Shown here: piece after piece, positions 44,449-55,138 of the stretch | How positions within the stretch are numbered: the stretch's first letter is position 1 | Layout: every line of letters begins with the position of its first letter | DNA from: Dallia pectoralis | Taxonomy: Eukaryota > Chordata > Actinopteri > Esociformes > Umbridae | DNA length: 64,000 nt | Assembly (NCBI GenBank): GCA_029465975.1 | Contig: CM055745.1 | Coordinates: 11,723,941-11,787,940 of the forward strand | Direction: 5' to 3' | Translations under genes and position numbers: made by a program | The notes under the pieces: generated by a model | Database searches by the model: none | The model's input: the letters and a program-made list of their open reading frames with translations, nothing else | Told to the model about the DNA's origin: nothing

Positions 44449-44881
44449 TGTCGTGAAAACACTAAGGGAAAAGTACAGAGACTGTAGTTTCTTTTAATAA
44501 TCAATGTCTTTATTCAAGATTCATGAACCTGGAGCAGTGTACAATTAATTTACATGTCATGTCAACAATGCTCAACCATTATTAGGTTGACCTCTGCTAT
44601 ATATACGTCCAGTATAAACCCTCCCTCTCCTGTACCGGTTGTGATGAATTTGGAGCCCATGTTATTCTATCCTCCCTGTATATGTTATTAACTCTGGAGT
44701 CCCTCATATCTGGAACCGATAAAGTCTACATGGCTGAATCAAAACACATCCTGCACCTAAGAGAGAACATGAGACTTCCCAAGGTAACTGAACAGTTATT
44801 TACAGCAGAACCATTCAGATTAGACAATAATACATACTTATAAAGATTTGAATATAACATAATATTGAAAATTCCACCACA
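44449..44881 (-). repeat. ERV 3' LTR (433 bp)
   Basis: On the minus strand it begins TGTGGTGGAATTTTCAATAT and ends TTTCACGACA. A GTATATATAG box lies near 44605 and an AATAAA near 44512. It carries one copy of the segment that is tandemly repeated 13 times in the 5' LTR. Immediately beyond its end is ATT-TGGCGACGAG (44446-44437), ten bases of a second primer-site copy. Confidence 0.88.
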
Positions 44882-44897
44882 TTCCCTCCTTTTGAGA
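44882..44897 (-). promoter_or_regulatory. ERV polypurine tract
   Basis: On the minus strand GTCTCAAAAGGAGGGAA abuts the 3' LTR start. Such a purine-rich tract primes plus-strand DNA synthesis in retroviruses. Its position fixes 44449-44881 as a 3' LTR. Confidence 0.75.
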
Positions 44898-45180
44898 CCA
44901 CGTCTCAACAATTTTAATTTTCAATAAGAACCAGTGACATATATTTATCCAGAGCCAAAATCACCATAATATGAATATTATAAACGTTAATACACAATCG
45001 TATCATTCAGGTTACACATAAAAGACATTTAAGCAATATAGACCAATGATATGTTTGTAAACATTCGGGTTGCGCGCGCATCTAGGTTGCAGAAAACGCA
45101 GCAGAGAGTATCTAGCTATATTGATATAGCGCAAAAGAATAACTCAAAAGAAGAATCGTTAAGCTAACTATCTTTTCAAA

Positions 45181-45393
45181 ATGTACTCTGCTTACTACAA
45201 CAACCTGTCACCCAGCGATATGCACTGTTATTTAACAAAATTGACGTTAATGTGTGGCATACGTCTTACAGATCCTTATGCCATAGCGCCCTGTAAATGG
45301 TTAAACGACGAAACGAAATTGCCTAGCATTCAGTGGCCTGAAATATATAATTACCTGATTGACCCTCCGAGCGTTTATACCCGGGAGAAGTAA
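45181..45393 (+). pseudogene. Inverted insert with first-exon ORF of an uncharacterised fish protein family
   Basis: A plus-strand frame starts MYSAYYNNLSPSDMHCYLTK and includes LTDPYAIAPCKWLND, LPSIQWPEIYNYLIDPPSVY and TREK. I recall a similar N-terminal block (YYN.LSP.D ... KLTL ... DPY ... YLI..PS.YT) in multicopy uncharacterised fish proteins. GAA-GTAAAA at the end of the ORF looks like a splice donor. About 300 bp of upstream non-coding sequence came along (44930-45180). It occupies the place where ERV pol and env should be, on the opposite strand. Confidence 0.55.
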
Positions 45394-45399
45394 AAAAAA

Positions 45400-45600
45400 A
45401 TCGGTATTTTCCACACCAGAAGCACCTACAGTGCACACAGTTTCATTTGACATGGGACATTTTAACAAGGGGTCACGCATGATAACAGATAATGCAGCAC
45501 CTGTGTCTACTAGGAAACTTAAAGGCTTACTGTCAATCAGAAGGGTTTACAAAAAGACTACCTTTGGTCTTGGTAATCTTCGTAAGAAATAAATCATGTG
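45400..45600 (-). pseudogene. ERV protease fragment
   Basis: The minus strand contains the retropepsin signature LVDTGAALSVI near 45500, with further protease-like sequence downstream. It follows gag in a different frame, as expected for a decayed provirus or a frameshift-type gag-pro junction. It is cut off at about 45395 by the inverted insert. Confidence 0.75.
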
Positions 45601-47820
45601 GGCTTTTTTCAACTGTCTCCGCTGTACTTCATTCTTCCTTAGGTTTGGTGAGTGTGACTCTGCGTGACGGTCCCGTCTGCCATCTGACTCCCATCCCACA
45701 CAACTGAGTTTCACTGTTTCGCTCAAATCAGGGTTCAGTCCCAGGACCAGTGCAGCCTTCAGCTGGCTGTGGTAGGTTTCAGAGTTCTCAGTTTGGCTAA
45801 TACCACTGCATTTCTTGAAACACTTTACCAACCTGTCCCTGAAGTCATCCACAGATTCTTTAGGACCCTGCACACACTTGTAAATGGCAGGGCAATCAGT
45901 TAAGGTTGGGTAGGCTGTCGTGATTTTCTCCAGGAGAACTTTGAGTTGCGTCTGGTATGCACCCTCGTCGGACCAGAGGAGTTCTTCATTGAATCCCTCT
46001 CGGACGTCTGCCCAGCGCAGCCTCATCTTGGCGAGCGTGATGTATGCAATTTCTGCCCCCGACTGTTTGTAGAGGCGCACCATCTTTTCCATTTGGTCTC
46101 TGAACTCAACCGAGTCCCTGATTGGATCTGCCAGCTCTTTAGAAATGTCTTTCAGTTCATCCTGTCTCCAGGTTTTTTGGACAGAGACCTCCGGCCTCCA
46201 TTCGTAGTGGCCGTTCTCCTCCTCTCCCGGTTGTGCATGTGGGTTAGGATAGGCCACCAGAGGAGCCATTAGGAAAGCCCTGTTTGGATCGCCCGAGCGT
46301 CCAGATCTGGTAGTCATGGGAGCTGGTTGTTCAGGAGAAGCAATGAAGGAGGGGTGGGGCGAAGGAGTGAAGTCTGGTGGCGGGTCTGGCATAGCAATGA
46401 TGGTGTGGTGGGGAGAAGGTGTGGAGGTTGATGGGGGGTTGAATCTGGTAGGCGAACTCTCAAGGTCTTCCAGTTTCGGGTAAAGAGACGGCTGGGTCGG
46501 TGCCGGGGACACAGACAAAGGTCCCGGGGTCAGCGCTGGTACTGAAGCTGCAGGATAGGAGTACAGTAAGGGGGTGGGGTCAGCGCTGGTACTGAAGCTG
46601 CAGGATAGGAGTACAGTAAGGGGGTGGGGTCAGCGCTGGTACTGAAGCTGCAGGGATAGGAGTACAGTAAGGGGGTGGGGTCAGCGCTGGTACTGAAGCT
46701 GCAGGATAGGAGTACAGTAAGGGGGTGGGGTCAGCGCTGGTACTGAAGCTGCAGGGATAGGAGTACAGTAAGGGGGTGGGGTCAGCGCTGGTACTGAAGC
46801 TGCAGGATAGGAGTACAGTAAGGGGGTGGGGTCAGCGCTGGTACTGAAGCTGCAGGATAGGAGTACAGTAAGGGGGTGGGGTCAGCGCTGGTACTGAAGC
46901 TGCAGGGATAGGAGTACAGTAAGGGGGTGGGGTCAGCGCTGGTACTGAAGCTGCAGGGATAGGAGTACAGTAAGGGGGTGGGGTCAGCGCTGGTACAGGA
47001 GCTGCAGGGATAGGAGTACAGTAAGGGGGTGGGGTCAGCGCTGGTACTGAAGCTGCAGGGATAGGAGTACAGTAAGGGGGTGGGGTCAGCGCTGGTACAG
47101 GAGCTGCGGGGATAGGAGTACAGTAAAGGGGGTGGGGTCAGCTCTGGTACAGGAGCTGCAGGGATAGGAGTACAGTAAGGGGGTGGGGTCAGCGCTGGTA
47201 CTGAAGCTGCAGGTATAGGAGTACAGTAAGGGGGGGGGTGGGGTCAGCGCTGGTACAGGAGCTGCTGGGGATAGGAGTACAGTAAGGGGGGGGGTGGGGT
47301 CAGCGCTGGTACAGGAGCTGCGGGGATAGGAGTAAAGTAAGGGGGTGGGGTCAGCGCTGGTACTGAAGCTGCAGGGATAGGAGTACAGTAAGGGGGTGGA
47401 ATGTCACGTTCATCATCCTCTCTATTTCTAATCCTCTTCTTCAGTATCTCCTCACTCTCTGTCACACTCCCTTTTAATAGAATAGACTCACTCCCTTACA
47501 CCATTATCTTTCTACTCGCTCTATCTGCTCTCCTTTCTGCTTCTCTTTCCCATTTTCTAGTCATCCCACTTTACTTTCTCTCTGTTTTTACCTATATCAT
47601 ACTCCTCCAACTTCCTCCTACATTCAGTTAGCCTAGCTTTGCTAAATGTTCCTTTTAATGGGAAATCAGATACTTTGTGCCACAATACCACCTGTTCTGA
47701 AACTCCCGTGCCCCACGCATCCACCATATCCTTAACCGGTCCAATCAGTGGATCCGGCAAACAGGAGCCTGCAGGTGGCTCAGTCTTACTGTTGATCGTC
47801 CCCATGTCCTTCATGTCCAT
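45547..47820 (-). pseudogene. ERV gag with expanded proline-rich repeat
   Basis: The start codon at 47820 opens a matrix-like region (to about 47557), followed by an acidic/basic linker, a proline-rich region encoded by the 51-bp repeat array (47400-46530) and a capsid-like region (46300-45750) with retroviral gag character, ending in a basic segment near 45600. Units of 50 rather than 51 bp in the array and other indels shift the frame several times, so no continuous gag remains. Protein-level similarity to retroviral rather than BEL gag is judged from overall pattern. Confidence 0.78.
46530..47400 (-). repeat. 50-53-bp repeat array in ERV gag, about 17 copies
   Basis: Unit on the plus strand ggtactgaagctgcagggat followed by aggagtacagtaagggggtggggtcagcgct. 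Read as gag, a 51-bp unit gives a 17-residue block TPPPYCTPIPAASVPAL. Indels in G-runs and a missing g in some units change the frame. Confidence 0.93.
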
Positions 47821-47879
47821 GATCTCTTATATATTTCTTATATATCTATAGGCCTATGTCCAATTATTTCTCCAGCTGT

Positions 47880-48048
47880 ACCCATACAGGATAATCCCAG
47901 CTGTACCCACACGGGATAATCCCAGCTGTACCCACACGGGATAATCCCAGCTGTACCCACACGGGATAATCCCAGCTGTACCCACACGGGATAATCCCAG
48001 CTGTACCTACACGGGATAATCCCAGCTGTACCTACACGGGATAATCTT
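47880..48048. repeat. 25-bp tandem repeat in ERV leader, 7 copies
   Basis: Unit gataatcccagctgtaccca followed by cacgg. Located between gag and the Harbinger insertion. Confidence 0.93.
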
Positions 48049-48423
48049 AGCCAATTTCCAGTATACTTATTTATTCGAAAGGTTTTTAGAACCTTTCCAG
48101 GTCTTCAGAACCTGGCCAAGAAGTTTTTAGAACATCTTTAGAACATCTAGGTCTTTTTGAGCTCACAGGTATTCCTAACCTGGGGCCTCATTACAGGAAC
48201 TTCTTAAGTCTGAAATCCTATTTTATCGTAGTTTAGGAGGACATTTAGGATTTTTGTCATTACAGAAACATGTTTCCTAACTGCATTTATGAAGAAATCC
48301 TATCTTATCTTAGGATAGGAATTTAGCTATTACCGAACCATCCTAACTGTAGAATATCCTAAGGTAGGATTCCTAAGTTAGGATGGCAAATATCTTGTCC
48401 TAAATTCAAAATAACTGCTGAAA

Positions 48424-49200
48424 ATGGCGGCACAACTGTTGTTAGGACTGTTTGACAACAAAAATGAAGAGGAACACAGAAATATAATTATAGAAAGGCT
48501 ACAAAAACCGCATGATGACACTTTGCATTTTCCAGACAATGTGTTGATTAGTATATACCGAATGCCAAGACAATTAATATTGAATTTGATTGGCATGTTA
48601 CGTCCGGCTCTGGAGAGGCCTACAAGGAGGCATGGGGCTCTGCCAGTGGTCATACAAGTTACAAATGCGCTTTGATTTTTTGCTAAGGGTGACTTCCAGA
48701 CTGAGGTTGCAGGTCTGTCTTTAACATCACAACCTTCCATCTCACGCAACCTTACAGAGGTCACCCAAGCTATTTGTGCTCTGGCGCCACAATATATACA
48801 TTTTCCACAAGGAGAAGAAGTCCTACAAATCAAGGAGTTTTTCAGACAAAGCGGCATGCCTGGAGTAATTGGGCTTGTTGATGGTTCGCTCTTCCCAATC
48901 AAAGCACCTAGTGGACCTGATGAGCCAGCTTTTGTAAGCCGCAAAGGCTTTCATGCCATTAAATCCTTACTCAAAACCCACTTATTCTCTAAGTGTTATT
49001 TGTAAGTTTGTATTTCACTGTTGTTGTCCTTCTGTGTTTTTTTGGTGGTAATGTTTGTTATTACTGCTTACTGTTTTATGTCCTTTCTTGAGCCCTGCCA
49101 TTAATGTGCAGGCCATTGGGGACCAAAACATGGTCATACGACATTTGATAACAAAGTGGCCTGGATCCACTCACGATTCATTCATCTTTAACACCAGGTA
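48424..49200 (+). pseudogene. Harbinger DDE transposase (HARBI1-like), decayed
   Basis: The frame starts MAAQLLLGLFDNKNEEEHRN, and YRMPRQLILNLIGMLRPALE matches the helical N-terminal region. After a frame break near 48675, QPSISRNLTEVTQAICALAP and GVIGLVDGSLFPIKAPSG supply the first catalytic Asp region. After an intron-like stretch, VQAIGDQNMVIRHL and KWPGSTHDSFIFN (49110-49197) supply the second. The final Glu region is not readable. HARBI1-family transposases need the Myb-like partner for nuclear import and DNA binding; that is family knowledge. Confidence 0.82.
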
Positions 49201-50489
49201 GGTCCTATAGATCCTAACCTATATGGCATTCTTAGGGCACAGCATAGGCTATATTATGCATCCAGGCATCTGTACTTGCAGAGCCAGACTAAATGCTTTG
49301 TGTCTAACCCTGTTTACAGTGATATCACACTTACCTAAGTCAGGGTAGAGCAAGTGGCTGGCTCTTAGGGGATTCAGGATAGCCTCTGAAACCCTATTTG
49401 ATGACACCTATAACTAATGAGCAGACAGAACCAGAACCAAAATATAATGTGGCTCATAAGAAGTGTCGTAGCAGACAGGAGAGGCTTTATGGTATCTGGA
49501 AAGAAGGTGAGGCAAACACTGCTGATACATCGGTTCTTATCTTGTCTTAATTTAAAAAGAGGTGAAAATCTTATGTAGGCCAGTGTCCTATACATTTAAG
49601 TAATTAAGCTAATGAGTCAGAGCAAGTAAACTAGGTATAGCCCTAAGATTACACAAATTATTTCAGATAAGATATTCTTTGAAAGTACTACTAACTGGTA
49701 CAAATAATAATTATTGTTATTGTAGATGGAGATGCCATGATATGAGTGGTGGCTATCTGCAGTATGGCCAGAGAAGGTGGTAATGTTCATCAAAGCCACA
49801 GCAGTGTAGCACAATATTTGCCGGATGGGAAATGTTCCAGACCCAGAAAGCATCCCTATTCTGGTTGAAGATGAGGAGGAAGTCAATGATGGTGCACAGA
49901 CTGGCAGGAACATCAGAAACTACCTAATACAAACACATTTCACTAGATAGAATCATTACATAGCAATATAGACTATAAAATTGGAAGGACAATGAATTTT
50001 AATTTGATGTTTAATTTAGGATATGAATACAGTTTAAATACATATATACAAATGAAACAACTAAATACAATGTCTACAACAGAATAGCCTATATCTTAAA
50101 AATCGATCCTACTGGTTAAATAAATGTAAATTGTTAAATCCATTCGCTTCCTGTTTTTTACAGTAGTCCTAATAACTCAAATTTAGCCATGTCCAATTTC
50201 AATCTTTCCTTATTAACTTCCAGCTGTTCCTTGTTTTTTCTCCAGTAGTCTTGGGCATTCAATAACTCAAGTTGTCCTCTTCTTTTTGGCTAGCAAAGGA
50301 CATGTAGACCATTTTATTTCAGCATATTGTCAAAATCTGCTTACCAGGTAATGGAGGACAGCACATCATCCTCACATTCAGGATGATGTTTAAGGTGTCT
50401 CTGGCAGTCCGACCTCTGAGCCACTGGGGAGCCCCTACATACATGGCCAGTCTTGCTACATTGTTTTCTGTTGTTTTGACCAACGTCGG

Positions 50490-50879
50490 TTAACAGCATC
50501 CGGAATGCCCATGTTCTTCTTGGTAAACCTTTCCCATCACTCCAAGGATCTTTTCTCCGTGGACAGTCAATGGTTTAATTTGATGGCCTCCGCCAGTCTT
50601 GCCTTTTTTCTTTTGAAATAAAGCTCCCCTCTTCTTGGCCTCGCTTGCGATGGATGTCCACTTTTTTTTAACGGCGTCCACGGTCCTCACAACTCCGCAA
50701 ACCGCAGTTACTGCGTCCGCCACTTCTTGCCACAAATAATCTTTATCTCTGGCGGATAGCGAAGAGGAAAACTTCCCAAAAAGACAGGGTTTTCTCTCGT
50801 CCACAGACATTATTAAAGCTTCGGCTTCATCGTGGCTAAAGTTTAACGCACGTCTTGTTTTCTCCATCTCTGTTTCCAT
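50490..50879 (-). CDS. Harbinger Myb/SANT-like DNA-binding protein
   Basis: An intact frame of 129 codons: METEMEKTRRALNFSHDEAE opens it, then SARDKDYLWQEVADAVTAVC, DAVKKKWTSIASEAKKRGAL and a KKKGKTGGGH basic loop. The tryptophan/helix pattern is that of the Myb/SANT-like (NAIF1-type) partner protein encoded by Harbinger elements. Divergent from the transposase gene, as usual. It is the only fully open gene of this element. Confidence 0.85.
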   Translation of the reverse strand: METEMEKTRRALNFSHDEAEALIMSVDERKPCLFGKFSSSLSARDKDYLWQEVADAVTAVCGVVRTVDAVKKKWTSIASEAKKRGALFQKKKGKTGGGHQIKPLTVHGEKILGVMGKVYQEEHGHSGCC

Positions 50880-51413
50880 TCAGTTACAACAGCGGTTGAA
50901 AATAAATTCTAGTCATACAACCGGTCTCTGTGAAAGTTCTAATAAAAAATACAGGCATTAGTGGACGAGTGCCGATTGAAAAATCTAGTTTTAAGTACCA
51001 GTTAGGATTTCTTAAATTAAGATAAAATATAAGGTCTAATTTAGAATAGGACACAGCCATGAGTTTAGGAACTGTTTCTGTAATAGCAAGATAGGGAAAA
51101 CCCTATATTTGAAACTTAAGTTAAGATAGGACAAGCAGTTAGGATCTTTTTCTGTAATGAGGCCCCTGGCCTGTAAGTCTTTAGAACTTCCAGGTCTTTA
51201 AAACTCGAGTCCTATCCAAAAGAAATCCCAGTCTCATCCCTTTTGTTTTGTTCGGGATGGCGTATCCCTTCACTGTCGCTCCCAGTCAGGTCTGAGGTGG
51301 GTCCCTTCTGCTCCGGTTTAGACGGAGTGTGAGCTCCCAGAACCTCACTGTTTTGGTCCCTGTGGCCAGTTAACCTCAGAGTCCTGGGGAACGATCAGTG
51401 ATTGGAGTTAGCC

Positions 51414-51431
51414 ATCCCATCCTCGTCGCCA
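51414..51431 (-). promoter_or_regulatory. ERV primer-binding site matching tRNA-Ser(GCU)
   Basis: The 18 bases atcccatcctcgtcgcca (plus strand) equal the 3' end of vertebrate tRNA-Ser(GCU) including CCA, so the minus-strand RNA would pair with it. It lies five bases after the 5' LTR. The identification rests on my recall of the tRNA 3' sequence. Confidence 0.75.
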
Positions 51432-51436
51432 AATTC

Positions 51437-53045
51437 TGTAATGGAAATTAAAGGGAAAAGTACAGAGACTGTAGTTTCTTTTAATAATGAAAATTTATTT
51501 ATTCAAGATTCATGAACCTGGATCAGTTAACACATTTACATGTCAAGTCAAATGCTCAACCATTATTAGGTTGAACTAGGTTATAGTAGTAGCTTTATTC
51601 AAGATTCATGAACCTGGAGCAGTTAACAACACATTTACATGTCAAGTCAAATGCTCAACCATTATTAGGTTGAACTAGGTTATAGTAGTAGCTTTATTCA
51701 AGATTCATGAACCTGGAGCAGTTAACAACACATTTACATGTCAAGTCAAATGCTCAACCATTATTAGGTTGAACTAGGTTATAGTAGTAGCTTTATTCAA
51801 GATTCATGAACCTGGAGCAGTTAACAACACATTTACATGTCAAGTCAAATGCTCAACCATTATTAGGTTGAACTAGGTTATAGTAGTAGCTTTATTCAAG
51901 ATTCATGAACCTGGAGCAGTTAACAACACATTTACATGTCAAGTCAAATACTCAACCATTATTAGGTTGAACTAGGTTATAGTAGTAGCTTTATTCAAGA
52001 TTCATGAACCTGGAGCAGTTAACAACACATTTACATGTCAAGTCAAATGCTCAACCATTATTAGTTTGAACTAGGTTATAGTAGTAGCTTTATTCAAGAT
52101 TCATGAACCTGGAGCAGTTAACAACACATTTACATGTCAAGTCAACAAGCTCAACCATTATTAGGTTGAACTAGGTTATAGTAGTAGCTTTATTCAAGAT
52201 TCATGAACCTGGAGCAGTTAACAACACATTTACATGTCAAGTCAAATGCTCAACCATTATTAGGTTGAACTAGGTTATAGTAGTAGCTTTATTCAAGATT
52301 CATGAACCTGGAGCAGTTAACAACACATTAACATGTCAAGTCAAATGCTCAACCATTATTAGGTTGAACTAGGTTATAGTAGTAGCTTTATTCAAGATTC
52401 ATGAACCTGGATCAGTTAACAACACATTAACATGTCAAGTCAAATGCTCAACCATTATTAGGTTGAACTAGGTTATAGTAGTAGCTTTATTCAAGATTCA
52501 TGAACCTGGAGCAGTTAACAACACATTTACATGTCAAGTCAAATGCTCAACCATTATTAGGTTGAACTAGGTTATAGTAGTAGCTTTATTCAAGATTCAT
52601 GAACCTGGAGCAGTTAACAACACATTTACATGTCAAGTCAAATGCTCAACCATTATTAGTTTGAACTAGGTTATAGTAGTAGCTTTATTCAAGATTCATG
52701 AACCTGGAGCAGTTAACAACACATTAACATGTCAAGTCAAAAGCTCAACCATTATTAGGTTGAACTAGGTTATATATACGTGTATAAAACCCTCCTCCTG
52801 TACCGGTTGTTATGAATTTGGAGCCCATGTTATTCCATCCTCCCTGTACATGTTATTAACTCTGGAGTCCCTTTTATCTGGAACACACGACTACATGGAA
52901 CACATCCTGCACCTGGGAGAGGACATAGGACTTCCCAAGGGAACTGAACTTACTTAAAGCAGAACCGTTCAGATTTAGACAATAACGATAATACATAATT
53001 ATAAAAGGTTGGAATATATAACATAATATTGAAAATTCCACCACA
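51437..53045 (-). repeat. ERV 5' LTR (1609 bp), expanded by 13 copies of a 99-bp repeat
   Basis: Same ends as the 3' LTR (TGTGGTGGAATTTTC at 53045, ATTACA at 51437). The region 51480-52775 is a tandem array of a 99-bp unit (aggttatagtagtagcttta followed by ttcaagattcatgaacctgg ...). The minus strand of each unit contains CTTGAATAAAG, so 13 AATAAA signals are present where the 3' LTR has one. A TATATATA box is near 52773. Confidence 0.92.
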
Positions 53046-53049
53046 TTAT

Positions 53050-54575
53050 ATTATTAACAAAACCAGTGAACCTAACCAGGGGACCTTAAAAAGCCCACTG
53101 ATTAACTAACCTATGTAATATTATATTAATAACAAGCACCAGTGAACCTAACCAGGGACCTTAAATAACCCACTGACTAACTAACCTATGTGTGACCTTT
53201 TGTTTTTTTTCTCCCCTCTGACCCGGTTTGTCTCACCCTTCATCCGCACACGCACACTCGAATGTAGACAACAGAATTCTTTATTTTCCTGCACACAGAG
53301 CAGATGGATCATAAAGAGAAGATGGTGAATTGTTTCATTTGTACAGCTCCACCCACAGCAGTTATCTTTAGCTCTGCTCACCTCAATGTAACAGTAAACA
53401 CTCTTTCACACAATATTATACCTAACACACTAAACAAAAATAAAACCAATATGTAAATGTTCAATATTCTTTCATCCACTTTGTAAGCCTATTAAACACA
53501 TGAAATCAAAGTAAACAACTGTTACATCTGATATTCTTAATACAACAATGAATTAAGTACTTTATAAAGCACCTTTTATACCAAAGGTTTACAAAAATAA
53601 ATCAAAACATTTACCTGCACCCAGAGCAGATGGATCATAAAGAGAAGATGGTGAATTGTTTCATTTGTACAGCTCCACCTATTCAAAATACATTTCACCA
53701 CATTAAAACGCACATGGAGGATGACACAGTTAGAAAGATTGTCGACTGCATCTAAACAGTCATGAAACGAGAAATATAGACAGAAAACACTCTCTACAGA
53801 TCAATCAGTATTTACTGTGAGCAATCCTTCCATACATTGTCAAACATTTAATGGGAAAGTTTATATTTTCAACTTTTAGTGTGGAGCTAAAACCGAAACG
53901 ACTCACCCACAGCAGTTCTCTTTAGCTCTGCTGCAGATCACGTGAACACAGTGGCTCCTAGTTTTAACAGCACAACCAATAGGGAACGCAATCCCATTAT
54001 TGCAGGATTTACTTAAAGAGCCCTCAACTTACAATATTTACCTCGTTACATATGTAACATTATATTAATAACAAGAACAAGTGAACCTAACCAGGGACCT
54101 TAAATAACCCACTGATTAACTAACCTAAGTAACATTAAATTAATAACAAGCACCAGTGAACCTAACCAGGGACCTTAAATAACCCACTGATTAACTAAAC
54201 TATGTAACATTAAATTAATAACAAGCACCAGTGAACCTAACCAGGGACCTTAAATAGCCCACTGATTAACTAACCTATGTAACATTATATTAATAACCAG
54301 CACCAGTGAACCTAACCAGGGACCTTAAATAACCCACTGATTAACTAAACTATGTAACATTATATTAATAACAAGAACAAGTGAACCTAACCAGGGACCT
54401 TAAATAGCCCACTGATTAACTAACCTATGTAATATTATATTAATAACCAGCACCAGTGAACCTAACCAGGGACCTTAAATAGCCCACTGATTAACTAACA
54501 TATGTAACAATTTAATAATAAGCACCTGTGAACCTAACCAGGGACCTTAAATAGCCCACTGATTAACTAACCTAT
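53050..54575. repeat. 73-75-bp satellite, about 9 copies, split by a solo LTR
   Basis: Unit taacattatattaataacaa followed by gcaccagtgaacctaaccagggaccttaaataacccactgattaactaacctatg. Two copies lie at 53050-53190 and seven at 54051-54575. The LTR at 53191-54050 sits between them. Confidence 0.93.
53191..54050 (-). mobile_element. Solo LTR (860 bp) inserted in the satellite
   Basis: The ends are TGTGACC ... CGTTACA, and the 4-bp direct repeat tatg flanks it (53187-53190, 54051-54054). Removing it restores the satellite word aacctatgtaacatta. An AATAAAG on the minus strand near 53285 suggests minus orientation. An internal segment with GAGCAGATGGATCATAAAGA is duplicated (53299 and 53625). No internal coding region. 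Confidence 0.8.
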
Positions 54576-55138
54576 GACCGGTGCTTAGCTACACCCAAAA
54601 CCGTTGTGCTCTTAATTAACACAATACACAGAAGTGCTCTCCCTCATTTGTTTTGTAAAAATGTTAAAATAAGATTACTATTATTTTGTACAATTGAGGA
54701 TATACTGTATATATGTCATCTGCACTGTTTGTGTATATTTGTAATATATGTCTTGCTTTTTATTTTCTTAAATTATTTCTGGACAGGTTCTGAAGGCCTG
54801 AGAGCTCTAGAAGACCGGGAGGTTCTGAAGACCTTTTGAATAAATATGTAAAATGTACACAGTTAATGCTGACATGTAATGTTTTACTTAATGCCAGTAA
54901 ACAGTTTGCTATGAATATAAAATGCATGTATTTTATTATTTTATTTTTATTTTCTTCTGTAAAGCACATTGAATTGCTTCTATGTATGTATGATATATAA
55001 ATTAATGTGCTTGCCTGCTTGTGTCACAAACATTGTCATTGTTCATGATGGCTCTATGTTATTAGGTGCATTTAACCAATAATAGACTTTGACTTTGATG
55101 AGCTGCAGTGACTGAGATCAAATGTTTGTTAGCGCCTC
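54576..55138. other. AT-rich sequence upstream of the right NLR promoter
   Basis: No gene recognised. The last 100 bases (55040-55138) match, inverted, the sequence at about 10430-10510 upstream of the left NLR gene, so the paralogous promoter homology extends this far. Confidence 0.45.

Larger units (their letters stand above)
48183..51165. mobile_element. PIF/Harbinger transposon with both genes, TSD CTG
   Basis: Terminal inverted repeats GGGCCTCATTACAG... at the left and its complement at the right, flanked by CTG at 48180-48182 and 51166-51168 (3-bp target duplication). It holds a DDE transposase relic on the plus strand and a Myb/SANT-like protein on the minus strand, the two-gene layout of PIF/Harbinger. 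The element is 2983 bp and inserted in the ERV leader. Confidence 0.93.
44449..53045 (-). mobile_element. Endogenous retrovirus, two LTRs, gag-pro only
   Basis: On the minus strand: 5' LTR 53045-51437, tRNA-Ser-type primer site 51431-51414, leader (interrupted by a Harbinger element), gag 47820-45547, protease about 45600-45400, an unrelated inverted insert, polypurine tract 44897-44882 and 3' LTR 44881-44449. Pol and env are absent. Gag is frameshifted. No matching target duplication is seen, because the left flank is a second partial primer-site sequence joined to BEL pol. It is an old, defective fish ERV. Confidence 0.87.

Noticed and set aside
45359..45592. 77-codon plus-strand frame
   Set aside because: It lies antisense to the ERV protease fragment and has no motif of its own.
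53181..53381. 66-codon minus-strand frame
   Set aside because: Lies within the solo LTR and has no motif.
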